Assembly (NCBI RefSeq): GCF_029633865.1
Contig: NC_079214.1
Coordinates: 20,726,450-20,790,449 of the forward strand
Length of the DNA stretch: 64,000 bases
Source: Lampris incognitus
Taxonomy: Eukaryota > Chordata > Actinopteri > Lampriformes > Lampridae
Direction: 5' to 3'
Shown here: piece by piece, positions 45,755 through 55,436 of the stretch
Numbering within the stretch: position 1 is the stretch's first letter
How the letters are laid out: each line of letters opens with the position of its first letter
The notes under the pieces: generated by a model
What the model was told of the DNA's origin: nothing
The model's input: only the letters and a program-made list of their open reading frames with translations
The model's database searches: none
Program-made: the position numbers and the translations under genes

Positions 45755-47172
45755 TCATGTGGTACATTTGTAGATTGTGCTGGAGACGAGCCTTTTGCCT
45801 CCGACAATCCAAAGTCCAGCAGTACGCAGTGCGCCTTCAGTAAAATGGCGGCCTTGGTGGGATACTTGGCTGTAGTAGTGACGGACTAGCAGAGTAGACA
45901 AGTGGTGACAGGCAGGAAGTATCATCGGATGCTTTTCCTGGTCTGAGATGTCAGCTGAGCGGACACGACCGCCAGCTCTCATCAACCTCTCCTCATCAAT
46001 GAAGGGGTCCAATTTCTTTAGAAGGCTTTGCTGTGAAACCTTCCCCTCCTGTGTCAAGAGTCTTTAACACTTCTGTATATGTCTTTTGCTGTACAGCTTT
46101 TATGATAGATGTCTTGGCTTGTGAAAGTTCTGTGGCGCAAAGCTTTCTACAGCTGTGCCAGCCTTTGCAGTCATCTGTGTGTGACCTTTTGGAGAATGAC
46201 CTTGCTATGTGAGTAAGTGTTGTAATACCTCTCAAGAGAGACTTCCAGCTTGAGAAGCACTGAAACCTGTGTGACCTGAGGGGCTGCTCTGTGTCTTGGT
46301 TGTGAGTGTTGTCACCAGGGGTCGAATCTCGTCATCTAGATCTGGTTCCACAAGTTCTAAGGGTTCCACTTCTTCTGGCTTTTTCTGGAGTGTGCACTGC
46401 AGGGAGGCGAGTCTCTGAACTGCCTGATCCCTATTGTTTGGAAGTGGTCTGCGGGGTGAACGAAAGGGCAGGGGTGCTACCCAATGGTTTTCCTTATCCA
46501 TGTACACCTCTCTGTCCATGGTTTTAAGGAAGATGCTGTCCTCTATGGATGGGGCGAGTTTGTCATCATCCACGGTCATTTGGGAGATGTTTTCTCCCAG
46601 GTTGTCTGCATCCATGCTGAAGACTCTTGAGCTCTCTGTATAACCAGGGATGGGAAGGTACTATTGAGATGGAGCACTGGAGTGTTCTTTGATGTAAACA
46701 GTTAGTGCATGGAGTAAGGTACGAAGCACGACCTTTGGGAAGCACACTGGTCTTTTACACATTAACATCAGATGGTTGGTGGACTCCATCAAAGCAAATC
46801 TCTCCTATAATAACCCAGCCTAAGTCTAGGCGCTGTGCGTATGGTGTGTTGTTAGGCCCATTGTACTGTTGACGTACCTTATGCACACTTCGAACATCCC
46901 TCCCAAGCAAGAGAAGGATTGGAGCACTGGGATCTGGAGGCGGAATCTTGTCTGCAACTGGAGTGAGATGAGGAAAGTACTGTGTCATCTCTGGTGTGGG
47001 ACTGGTGTGTCTCTGGCTGAGGGCTTGTGACGTAGCCTCGTGAAGTTGTTGCATTTGTTCTTCATAATGCTGATTTTCTGACATCTTTACAGTTTGACGT
47101 TTGATTGGCTAAAGATGCAGCGTGCTGGTCACAGTACTGTTTTCGCTGTCTTCACCCATTGTGTAAATGTCT
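45755..47172 (-). pseudogene. BEL/Pao retrotransposon pol pseudogene (RT core deleted)
   Basis: Minus strand, in order: protease end ILLLLGRDVRSVHKVRQQ with TPYAQRLDLGWVIIGEICFD (46.8-47.0 kb); RT start DDDKLAPSIEDSIFLKTMD and WVAPLPFRSPRRPLPNNRDQ (46.3-46.6 kb); then a jump to the pre-integrase region RGITTLTHIARSFSKRSH (46.2 kb) and the integrase zinc region HPMILPACHHLSTLLVRHYY with HQGRHFTEGALRTAGLWIVG (45.8-45.95 kb). These blocks are characteristic of Pao/BEL elements. The catalytic RT palm and RNase H are missing, and gag is gone. Confidence 0.82.
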
Positions 47173-47471
47173 TGTTACTATTCTGTCCTCGCAATTGCAT
47201 CTGAGCAAGGCTAGACAGATAGCTACCAAAAAGAATCCTCAATAAACCCATCTTCAACAGGGTGTGGCTTAACTGGTTTCAACATTGTAAAACTGAAAAT
47301 ACAAACAAATGGTTATAGATTACTAAACACATACAGCTAACATGAAATTGCTTTTTAGCATGAAATATAACATGTCACAATTAACAATAACATTAATCTC
47401 TTTAGAGTTATCCAGATATAGATAGCCAAACAATAAAAATAGCATAAGAACTTAACAAACATGAGAACATA

Positions 47472-49089
47472 CACTACCGTTCAAAAGTTTGGGATCACAT
47501 TGAAATGTCCATATTTTTGAAGGAAAAGCACTGTACTTTTCAATGAAGATAACTTTAAACTAGTCTTAACTTTAAAGAAATACACTCTATACATTGCTAA
47601 TGTGGTAAATGACTATTCTAGCTGCAAATGTCTGGTTTTTGGTGCAATATCTACATAGGTGTATAGAGGCCCATTTCAAGCAACTATCACTCCAGTGTTC
47701 TAATGGTACAATGTGTTTGCTCATTGGCTCAGAAGGCTAATTGATGATTAGAAAACCCTTGTGCAATCATGTTCACACATCTGAAAACAGTTTAGCTCGT
47801 TACAGAAGCTACAAAACTGACCTTCCTTTGAGCAGATTGAGTTTCTGGAGCATCACATTTGTGGGGTCAATTAAACGCTCAAAATGGCCAGAAAAAGAGA
47901 ACTTTCATCTGAAACTCGACAGTCTATTCTTGTTCTTAGAAATGAAGGCTATTCCATGCGAGAAATTGCTAAGAAATTGAAGATTTCCTACACCGGTGTG
48001 TACTACTCCCTTCAGAGGACAGCACAAACAGGCTCTAACCAGAGTAGAAAAAGAAGTGGGAGGCCGCGTTGCACAACTGAGCAAGAAGATAAGTACATTA
48101 GAGTCTCTAGTTTGAGAAACAGACGCCTCACAGGTCCCCAACTGGCATCTTCATTAAATAGTACCCGCAAAACACCAGTGTCAACATCTACAGTGAAGAG
48201 GCGGCTGCGGGATTCTGGGCTTCAGGGCAGAGTGGCAAAGAAAAAGCCATATCTGAGACTGACCAATAAAAGAAAAAGATTAAGATGGGCAAAAGAACAC
48301 AGACATTGGACAGAGGAAGACTGGAAAAAAGTGTTGTGGACGGATGAATCCAAGTTTGAGGTGTTTGGATCACAAAGAAGAACGTTTGTGAGACGCAGAA
48401 CAAATGAAAAGATGCTGGAAGAATGCCTGACGCCATCTGTTAAGCATGGTGGAGGTAATGTGATGGTCTGGGGTTGCTTTGGTGCTGGTAAGGTGGGAGA
48501 TTTGTACAGGGTGAAAGGGATTCTGAATAAGGAAGGCTATCACTCCATTTTGCAACGCCATGCCATACCCAGTGGACAGCGCTTGATTGGAGCCAATTTC
48601 ATCCTACAACAGGACAATGACCCTAAACACACCTCCAAATTGTGCAAGACCTATTTAGAGCAAAAGCAGGCAGCTGGTATTCTATCGGTAATGGAGTGGC
48701 CAGCGCAGTCACCAGATCTGAACCCCACTGAGCTGTTGTGGGAGCAGCTTGACCGTATGGTACGCAAGAAGTGCCCATCCAACCAATCCAACTTGTGGGA
48801 GCTGCTTCTGGAAGCGTGGGGTGCAATTTCTCCAGATTACCTCAACAAATTAACAGCTAGAATGCCAAAGGTCTGCAATGCTGTAATTGCTGCAAATGGA
48901 GGATTCTTTGACGAAAGCAAAGTTTGATGTAAAAAAAATCTTATTTCAAATACAAATCATTATTTCTAACCTTGTCAATGTCTTGACTCTATTTTCTATT
49001 CATTTCACAACATATGGTGGTGAATAAGTGTGACTTTTCATGGAAAACACAAAATTGATTGGGTGATCCCAAACTTTTGAACGGTAGTG
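47472..49089 (+). mobile_element. intact Tc1/mariner transposon, DD38E (Intruder-like)
   Basis: A 1618-bp element with perfect 27-bp terminal inverted repeats, starting CACTACCGTTCAAAAGTTTG at the left and inverted at the right, flanked on both sides by TA (47470-47471 and 49090-49091), the Tc1 target duplication. It contains one uninterrupted transposase ORF. It inserted into the putative BEL/Pao LTR, so it is younger than that element. Confidence 0.95.
47884..48927 (+). CDS. Tc1/mariner transposase, 347 aa, catalytic spacing DD38E
   Basis: DDE transposase that binds the terminal repeats and performs cut-and-paste transposition at TA. The N-terminus (1-120) has two helix-turn-helix units (MREIAKKLKISYTGVYYSLQ near 25-44; VSTSTVKRRLRDSGLQGRVA) separated by a GRPR AT-hook-like motif at 59-62. 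The DDE domain shows D154 (VLWTDESKFEVFG), a GGG-VMVWGCF loop at 189-199, D244 (LQQDNDPKHTS) and E283 (SPDLNPTELLWE). Between D244 and E283 there are 38 residues, not the 34 of classical Tc1; the extra residues are in YLEQKQAAGILSVMEW. That matches the described DD38E/Intruder group. The ORF is full length with no stop or frameshift; the start is MARKRELSSE, 412 bp from the left end. Confidence 0.95.
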   Translation: MARKRELSSETRQSILVLRNEGYSMREIAKKLKISYTGVYYSLQRTAQTGSNQSRKRSGRPRCTTEQEDKYIRVSSLRNRRLTGPQLASSLNSTRKTPVSTSTVKRRLRDSGLQGRVAKKKPYLRLTNKRKRLRWAKEHRHWTEEDWKKVLWTDESKFEVFGSQRRTFVRRRTNEKMLEECLTPSVKHGGGNVMVWGCFGAGKVGDLYRVKGILNKEGYHSILQRHAIPSGQRLIGANFILQQDNDPKHTSKLCKTYLEQKQAAGILSVMEWPAQSPDLNPTELLWEQLDRMVRKKCPSNQSNLWELLLEAWGAISPDYLNKLTARMPKVCNAVIAANGGFFDESKV

Positions 49090-49541
49090 TATGTCTGTTA
49101 GTCAGATGCTAGCTAGGGAGCTGTCAGTTTGAATGAGCTTCTGAGTCAGCTAAAATAGGTTAGCTTGCAACATCAAGACAACAAGAAACGTATTCTGGTA
49201 ATATGTAGCTTAACTTACAAAATTAAGTTTCAGAGTTAACATGTAAGTGCTGATACTCACAGACATATCTACTCCAAGGTTCAAACGAAGAAAAACAGAC
49301 CAAATTTAACACACACTGCTTGCTGCTTCATAACGAGCCAAACGGAAGATAAACAAAACGAACTTAGCTGGTGAAATTACCAGTTCCTAAAACAACCAAT
49401 AGAGGGCAGCACTGTAACACCTAACGTCATGACAAAGCATGGGCAGTTCTGCCGTCTTCGGTTCTCATGCAGTAATTCATGGGTTTCACATCATTTGAGT
49501 GGTGCGTCACACCGCCATCTTGAGGACCAACGGATGCCAAG

Positions 49542-49723
49542 ATGCCTTCTATCTGTTGTGCTGTGGGTTGTGACCACAAAAAGTCACAAACAAATGGATT
49601 ACAATTTTACAGAATCCCTAAAAACCATGATCGTCGAAATAAATGGATCGCACCGATCAAAAGGGACCACTGGATTCCCACAGAACACTCCAGGCTATGC
49701 AGTGAGCACTTTGTTTCGGGTAA
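49542..49723 (+). CDS. THAP-domain exon (C2CH zinc finger), partial
   Basis: The frame MPSICCAVGCDHKKSQTNGL continues QFYRIPKNHDRRNKWIAPI and ends SRLCSEHFVSG. It has the THAP C2CH pattern: Cys6-x3-Cys10 (AVGC), then Cys and His of LCSEHF about 43 residues later, with the AVPTIF-like tail expected in a following exon. It is followed by donor GG|GTAAGT. THAP domains bind DNA and occur in host factors (THAP0-11) and in transposases or accessory proteins of DNA transposons. No further exon was found, and the flanking inverted repeats favour a transposon origin. Confidence 0.75.
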
Positions 49724-49904
49724 GTAGCTGACGTTAGCTAGCTAACGTTAGCTAGCTGGCTACCGCGTTAGCTTCATAGCCTTGTAACAAGACAGTCTTG
49801 TTGCAAGGCTAGCTAGCTTCATAGATGTCTCCTGTGCACTAATGCTAATATGACATTTATCAACAGACTGTCACTTACCCTTCCTGTAAAGACGAACAGT
49901 CTTT

Positions 49905-50117
49905 TCGTTTTTACAGGATTCATTTTGATGTCCTTTACCCATCCTGCGGTGAAGTAGCGGTAGGCTCAGTGCTTTTGAAGGCTTTCAGGGCTTCACCTGA
50001 GTATGGCGAGGGATTGTGGACGAGGTACACATAAACGTCGTGAAATGTAAAATTAGGAAGATCTATAACAGACGGAAGTGGGGTTAATTGGTCTTTGGAT
50101 AGAAGATAAGGATCCAA
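49905..50117 (-). pseudogene. YqaJ/SWIM-type transposon protein, N-terminal fragment, frameshifted
   Basis: Minus strand: LPNFTFHDVYVYLVHNPSPY then SGEALKAFKSTE; a one-base shift later YRYFTAGWVKDIKMN. The pattern 'YL...SPSPY...LKAYKSL-AY-YF-xGWV' is what I recall from the second protein (YqaJ nuclease, SWIM finger) of ISL2EU-type elements in fishes and from related host copies. The SWIM and nuclease domains are not present in the window. The single frameshift suggests moderate age. Confidence 0.55.
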
Positions 50118-50275
50118 TTCTAAAAACTCGATTTTTTTTGCAGATAACGCTGCTTCTCCTCTGTGGTTAAGTGAGCGATTCTGGACAGTCTTTCAAACTT
50201 CCCGGGGACCACGGTCCTCAAGATGGCAGTCATAGCAACAAAAACCACGTGACTGAAACCCATGAATAGAGAGCA

Positions 50276-50554
50276 GGAAGGAATCTTGTTCTAAGTTTAG
50301 TTTTTTGTGTGCATCGCTCACCTGGAAGAGAATCCTGTTAATATACAAAAGAGCATGTACAGTATTGTAACACCTAGCTGGGGTCAGAACAGGCTGGTTT
50401 TCTCTATTTTTATTCTATCTCGTAATTATGCAACTCTTTCTGACGTTTGCTTTTCTGTCTGTAAAGGTGTCTATAAATTTTTTTTTTAGTGTGTTGGTAA
50501 ACGATTGATCAGAAGGGTATACCAGAAGCTGGATTATAAGATTTTCAGGAATCA
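50276..50554. other. unassigned stretch
   Basis: Nothing recognised; lies between the THAP relic and a LINE fragment. Confidence 0.4.
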
Positions 50555-50935
50555 GCATTACCACCACAATAATGCAGCACCAACTCCGATGGACAGGCCA
50601 TGTCCAACACACGTCTCCCCAAACAGATCCTGTAATCCCAGTTGAAGAAACGTCAGTGAGCTCCTGGCAGGCAAAATAAACGTTTCAAGGACAATACCAA
50701 GACCAGTCTAAAGAAATTCAACATCACATCGAGCAACTGGGAACACATTACACTGGATAGGCACCCCTGGAAGAAATCCGTGCAAGAAGGAGCTGCACAT
50801 CATGAAACGGAACTCTACTGTGCTGCAGAGAAAAAACGACAGCACCGTGAGGAGAGAGGAAAAAGGCTCAACCACCACTTTCCTCTGTCCAAACCGAATT
50901 TCCCCTCGGGGATGAATAAAGTATTCTGATTCACC
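50555..50935 (+). mobile_element. LINE 3' fragment (RT C-terminus remnant and tail)
   Basis: Plus-strand remnant equivalent to 'QLRWTGHVQHTSP' and later 'HIEQLGTHYTG' with 'APLEEIRARRSCTS', resembling the LINE segment 'LRWAGHVVRM...W...R..WR..V..GA' near the RT C-terminus. It ends 'cctcggggatgaataaagta' + 'ttctgatt', a common fish LINE tail. Full of stops. Confidence 0.6.
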
Positions 50936-50939
50936 ATAA

Positions 50940-51122
50940 TTGGTAGACACAGGCCCTTTAAGAAAGGGTTTCCGGGTTGAGAGGGCGGAGCGAGGACTTG
51001 ATTGGTTGGGGCGGCGCCATGTTGCTCGGGCTGTTGGTTTTGTAGAAAGAAAATAAAAGACACACACGTTTGTGTAGTCAATGAGAGAAATTGTCCATCT
51101 CCGCTTCCCTGCAATTTCTACA
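50940..51122 (+). repeat. probable 5' LTR 3' portion of plus-strand Ty3/gypsy
   Basis: AATAAA near 51051-51056 and the end TTTCTACA directly precede a primer-binding-site-like TGGTAACCCCGATG (51124). The LTR start is not resolved. Confidence 0.5.
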
Positions 51123-51344
51123 TTGGTAACCCCGATGTTTGTCTGCTGGACGTTTCCTGAGACAACTCTTCGTGAACATAACGACTAATGCAGTTTCTCT
51201 CAAGCTGCCGGAGTTCTGGGAGTCATTAGCCTCAGCTTGGTTCGCCCGGACATAAGCACAGTTTGCATTGCGGGAAATCACTGCGGACGCCACAAAATAC
51301 TATTGTGTGGTGTTGGCTCTCGGCAGTTCAACAGCAACCAGAGT

Positions 51345-51835
51345 GGCGAGCCACCTCAAAAATCTTCCACAGCAGGATAAATACGAGACATTCAAGGCTC
51401 ACCTGTTGAAAACTTTCTGATGCTGAGCGGGCCAGCCGGCTTTTCTCTCGACAAGGCCTCGGTGACAGTAAGCCGTCTGAACTTATGGACAGGATGCTGG
51501 ATCTCCTGGGACAGCACAAGCCCGACTTCCTCTTCATCCATCTGTTTCTGCGACAGCTGCCTTCTCAGGTACGAGCTGCTTTAGCCAACACTGCCATCAC
51601 TGATTGTCGTGCTCTGGCCGAGGAGGCTGATAAATTTTTCCTGGCTGGTCAACAGCACTGCGCGGCTGCATTTTTTTTTTCTGCCCGAACATTTTCCTCA
51701 CTGCCTGGAGACACATCAGTCGCCGCCACAGAAGCAGCAGCTCCTCAACGGCGGCCGGACCACTGTGTCTTTTCCACACAAAGTTTGAACCCAAGGCTAA
51801 GCGCGGTGGGAAACGCCGGGGCTGGCGCTCAGTAG
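51345..51835 (+). pseudogene. gypsy gag pseudogene
   Basis: Capsid-like segment: TFKAHLLKTF then a frameshift, and MDRMLDLLGQHKPDFLFIHL followed by FLRQLPSQVRAALANT and DCRALAEEADKFFLA. This is the gag helical pattern of teleost gypsy elements. In-frame stops precede 51485. Confidence 0.75.
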
Positions 51836-51844
51836 TGGCCATGT

Positions 51845-54620
51845 GCGTCGGCCGAACTGGCAGGCTGCTTTCATCAAAGACTCAATTTCTGGACGGTGGT
51901 TCTTGTGCGACATGGGCGCGCAGAGGAGCATCCTGCCCGCATCGAGAGTAGACATCCTGTTCTGCGCATATGCCCCCCTCCCCCTCCCATGGAAGCTGCT
52001 AATGGCAGCCCCAGCCGCACTTATGGCACTAGGTACATGGAGCTGTGTTTCAGAGGACAGCATTTCGGTTGGGACTTTGTCTCGGCAAAAGTGGCCGCCC
52101 CCCTCGTCGGCGCGGACTTCCTATGCACCTATGAGCTGCTGGTGGATGTCAAAAACTGCCGCTTGATCGATGCTGTCACTTTCAGTTCGTATGTATGTAC
52201 TCTCAGCGGAGCGGACTCCATCAGACTGTCTAGCATGCTGTCCGCCACAGACGATTTTCTCCGGCTTCTTGCTGAATTCCCAGTCCTCACGCAGCCCACC
52301 TTCTCATCTTCCCACCAAGCACAGAGTGGAGTACCACATCGCCACCACTGGCTCACCAGTCTATGCTCGGGCTCGGCGCCTCGACCCGGCCAAGCTCACC
52401 GCCGCCAGGGAGGAGTTTGAAAATATGGAGCGTCTCGGCATCATTCGCCGCTCCAATGGCCCCAGGGCTTCACCCCTCCACATCGTCCCGAAGCCTGGCG
52501 GCATGTGGTGCTCGTGTGGTGATTACTGCTGACTCAACAATACAATGACACCGAACCGCTACCCAGTCCCAAACATCCAGAATTTTTCTGCCCACCTGGC
52601 TGGAAAAGTCATCTTTTCCAAAGTGGATCTCATCCATGGATACCATCAGGTGCCCGTCCACCCACTGGATGTCCCCAAAACGGCGGTGATCACCCCATTT
52701 GGACTGTTTGAGTTCCTGCGCTTGCTGTTCGGCCTCAAGAACATTCCAGCGCCACATGGATTCGGTGCTACGGGACCTGCCTTTCGTTTTCGTCTATCTA
52801 GACAACATCCTCGTCACCAGCACCTCCAAAGCGGAGCACCTGTCCCACTCCCCCAAACTCTTTTCGAGGGCTCAGCCAGCATGGGCTAATCGTAAATCCA
52901 GCCAAGTGCCAGTTGACCACCATCGACTTCCTTGGACACCGAGTCACCAGAGATGGGATGGTACCCCTCCCGTCAAAGGTGGACATCGTCATGAACTTCC
53001 CGCGACCACTCGCAGTCAAGTTCCTTTAGGAATTCCTCGGCATGGTGAACTTTTACCACTGCTTTATCCCCTGCTCAACTCATGCGACCCCTGTATGAGG
53101 CCTTGAAGGGCAAGGCCGCCAAACATACTGGATTGGTCTGTGGAGAGGGACAACGCGTTTGTGGACACTAAGGCTTCTCTGGTCGATGCAACAAGGCTGG
53201 CGCACCCGTCACCCAAGACTCCGATCGCCATTACTACAGATGCTTTGGACTATGCAATCGGGGCGGTGCACGAGCAGTGGGTGAACGGCGCTTGGCAGCC
53301 GCTGGCTTTCTTCAGCCAACAGTTACGCCCCAGCAAACGGAAGTATAACACCTTCGATTGGGAGCTCCTTGCTCTCTACCTCACCGTTTGACACTTCCAT
53401 TCCCTGCTGGAGGCCCGCCAGTTCACGACATTTGTGGAACACAAACCACTGGTGTTCGCCATGGCCAAGGTGGCTGGGCCATGGTCCACCCGCCAGCCAT
53501 TACAGCTATCCTACATCTTGGAATTCATCATGGACGTACAGGTTGTTGCTGGCAAAACCAACCTTGTCCCGGGCCATTGCGGGGGCCATCCGCTTGGGTC
53601 TTGACTATGCCCGCATGACAGCTGACCAGGCTGCCGACCAGGACGTGCAGGCTTTCAGGACGGCTGTCACAAGGTTGCAGTTAGAGGACATGGCTTTCGA
53701 CAACGCTGGCACCACGCTCCTGTGCAATGTCTCCACGGGTCGGCCCCGGCCCGTCATTCCCACTGGCTGGAGGCAGCGTGCTTTTGACGCTATCCATGGT
53801 CTCTCCCACCCTGGCAAAAAGCCGTCTCAAAGACTAGTGAGAGTCAATTTCATCTGGCACGGGCTCAAAAAACACATAAGAGACTGGGCTGACACCTGCA
53901 TGGAGTGTCAGCACTCTAAAGTGCACCGCCACACCAGAGCCCCCCGACATAGTTCCCTGTGTCCGAAAGGAGTTTCGACCACGTAAATGTGGACTTAATC
54001 GGCCCTTCCCCCTCCCACGGTTTTACTTACGTTCTCACCATGGTGGACAGGACCACCCGATGGCCAGAAGCCATCCCACTGTCATTGACGGCGTCCACCG
54101 ACGTAGCCCGGGTGTTCATCGGAACCTAGGTCGCTTGGTTCGGCACCCCATCTGACCTCTCCTCGGACCAGGGCCCACAGTTTGCGTCTGAGCTCTGGAA
54201 CGCAGTCGCAGGGAGCATAGGAGTGATGCTCCACTGCATACCACCCGCAGGCCAATGGGTTGTGCAAGCAGTTTCATCGCTCTGTGAAGGCTGCTCTTCA
54301 GGCCGCTCTTCAGGCCAGCCTCAAGGGTAGCAGCTGGGTCCACAGGTTCCCGTGGGTCATGCTGGGCCTCAGAACCGCCCCTAAGGAGGACCTCCAGTCC
54401 TCATCCGCTGAACTGGTTTACGGACAGCCGCTGTGGGTCCCAGGGCATTTTTCCCCAACACTACAGCTCCCTGGTCTGCAGCCCATTAATGGACCACGCT
54501 CCTGGATAACACCAGAGCTTTCGCACAGGTCCTCACTTCGCAACACGGCCTCCAACAGTCTTACATCCCCGCAAGTCTGCAGTCGGCAGAATATGTTTTC
54601 ATCCACCGCCATGTAACATT
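51845..54620 (+). pseudogene. gypsy pol pseudogene (protease, RT, RNase H, integrase)
   Basis: Protease block FIKDSISGRWFLCDMGAQRS, where DTGA has become DMGA. RT blocks HRVEYHIATTGSPVYARARR, LGIIRRSNGPRASPLHIVPK, KVDLIHGYHQVPVHP and KTAVITPFGLFEFLRL; the catalytic box reads FVYLDNILVTS, so the second aspartate of YxDD is Asn. RNase H block PIAITTDALDYAIGAVHEQW. Integrase zinc region HGLSHPGKKPSQRLV with CMECQHSKVH, and core 'DQGPQFASELW' near 54165. Frameshifts near 52.55, 52.75, 53.39 and 53.98 kb plus several stops. Both altered catalytic motifs and the frameshifts show it is dead. Confidence 0.88.
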
Positions 54621-54640
54621 ACCTCTGATGATGTATAAGC

Positions 54641-55009
54641 TTTGTATGATTAAACTGGTGCATTCAGGCAAGTATAGTTGTAATGGCCAATTATGGTTAA
54701 CATTTTTGTTTCAGAACTTAAGTATGATTGGTCTTGGACGGTCTAGGCCAACCTAATTTTCTCTGTGCCCACCCACAGTGTCATTTCTGCCTACACCACA
54801 GGGATGGATGGATGGATGTGGATGGATGGATGAACGGATAGTTGGCTGGATGGATGGATGTCTTCTTTTCAGTCTAAACTGAAAATATATTCTTACAAAA
54901 CTTTCAACTCACTGTTGATATTTACACATATTTGGGTTCTCTACTGGGTTATTTTGTTGTGCTATTTTATTACACAATTTAATGTTCCTTGATGTGTTTA
55001 TCATGTTTT
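54641..55009. other. gene-free stretch with (GGAT)n
   Basis: A degenerate (GGAT)n/(GGATGGAT)n run at about 54803-54862; no other feature. Confidence 0.6.
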
Positions 55010-55436
55010 TTTTTGTTGGTATTTTTCTCCCCAATCGTATCCGGCCAATTACCCCACTCTTCCGAACCATCCCAGTCTCTGCTCCTCTGCTCCACCCCCC
55101 TCTGCCGCTCCAGGGAGGACTGAAGACTACCACATGCCTCCTCCGATACGTGTGGAGTCGCCAGCCGCTTCTTTTCACTTGATAGTGAGGAGTTTCCTCA
55201 GGGGGACATAGTGTGTGGGAGGATCACGCCAGCCCCCCCCCACCAAGCAGGCACCCCGACCGTCCAAAGGAGGCGCTAATGCAGCGACCAGGACACATCC
55301 GGCTTCCCGCCCGCGGACACAGTCAATTGTGTCTGTAGGGACGCCCAACCAAGCCAGAGGTAACACAGGGATTCGACCCGGCGATCCCCGTGTTGGTAGG
55401 CAACGGAATAGACTGCCAAGCCACCCAGACATCGTT
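55010..55436 (-). mobile_element. tRNA-derived SINE, copy 7
   Basis: Minus-strand full-length copy, flanked by a 13-bp duplication TTTATCATGTTTT (54997-55009) and TTTATCGTGTTTT (55437-55449), one mismatch. Confidence 0.9.

Larger units (their letters stand above)
47173..49419 (-). repeat. putative BEL/Pao 5' LTR, split by a Tc1-type insertion
   Basis: On the minus strand it begins TGTTACAGTGCTGCCC (49419) and ends AGTAACA (47173), so TGTTAC/GTAACA close it. Without the 1.62-kb Tc1-type insert it is about 0.63 kb. It sits directly upstream of the BEL/Pao coding relic. A clear primer-binding site was not identified and the partner LTR is missing, so the call is provisional. Confidence 0.5.
49450..50275 (+). 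mobile_element. DNA transposon relic with THAP exon and YqaJ-protein exon (ISL2EU-like)
   Basis: The two ends are inverted copies: 'attcatgggtttcacat ... gccatcttgaggacca' at 49472-49530 and, inverted, 'tcctcaagatggcagt ... gtgactgaaacccatgaat' at 50214-50266. Between them, a THAP zinc-finger exon points right and a second coding piece points left. The pairing of THAP and YqaJ-type proteins is what I recall of ISL2EU (Harbinger-superfamily) elements. The transposase itself is missing. Confidence 0.6.
50940..54640 (+). mobile_element. Ty3/gypsy retrotransposon, decayed, plus strand
   Basis: In order: LTR end and primer-binding site (51.12 kb), gag (51.35-51.83), protease (51.86-52.1), reverse transcriptase (52.3-52.9), RNase H (53.15-53.5), integrase zinc finger and core (53.75-54.3), then an integrase tail that stops near 54.61 without a recognisable 3' LTR. 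A different gypsy lineage from the relic at 42.2-45.3 kb. Confidence 0.85.
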
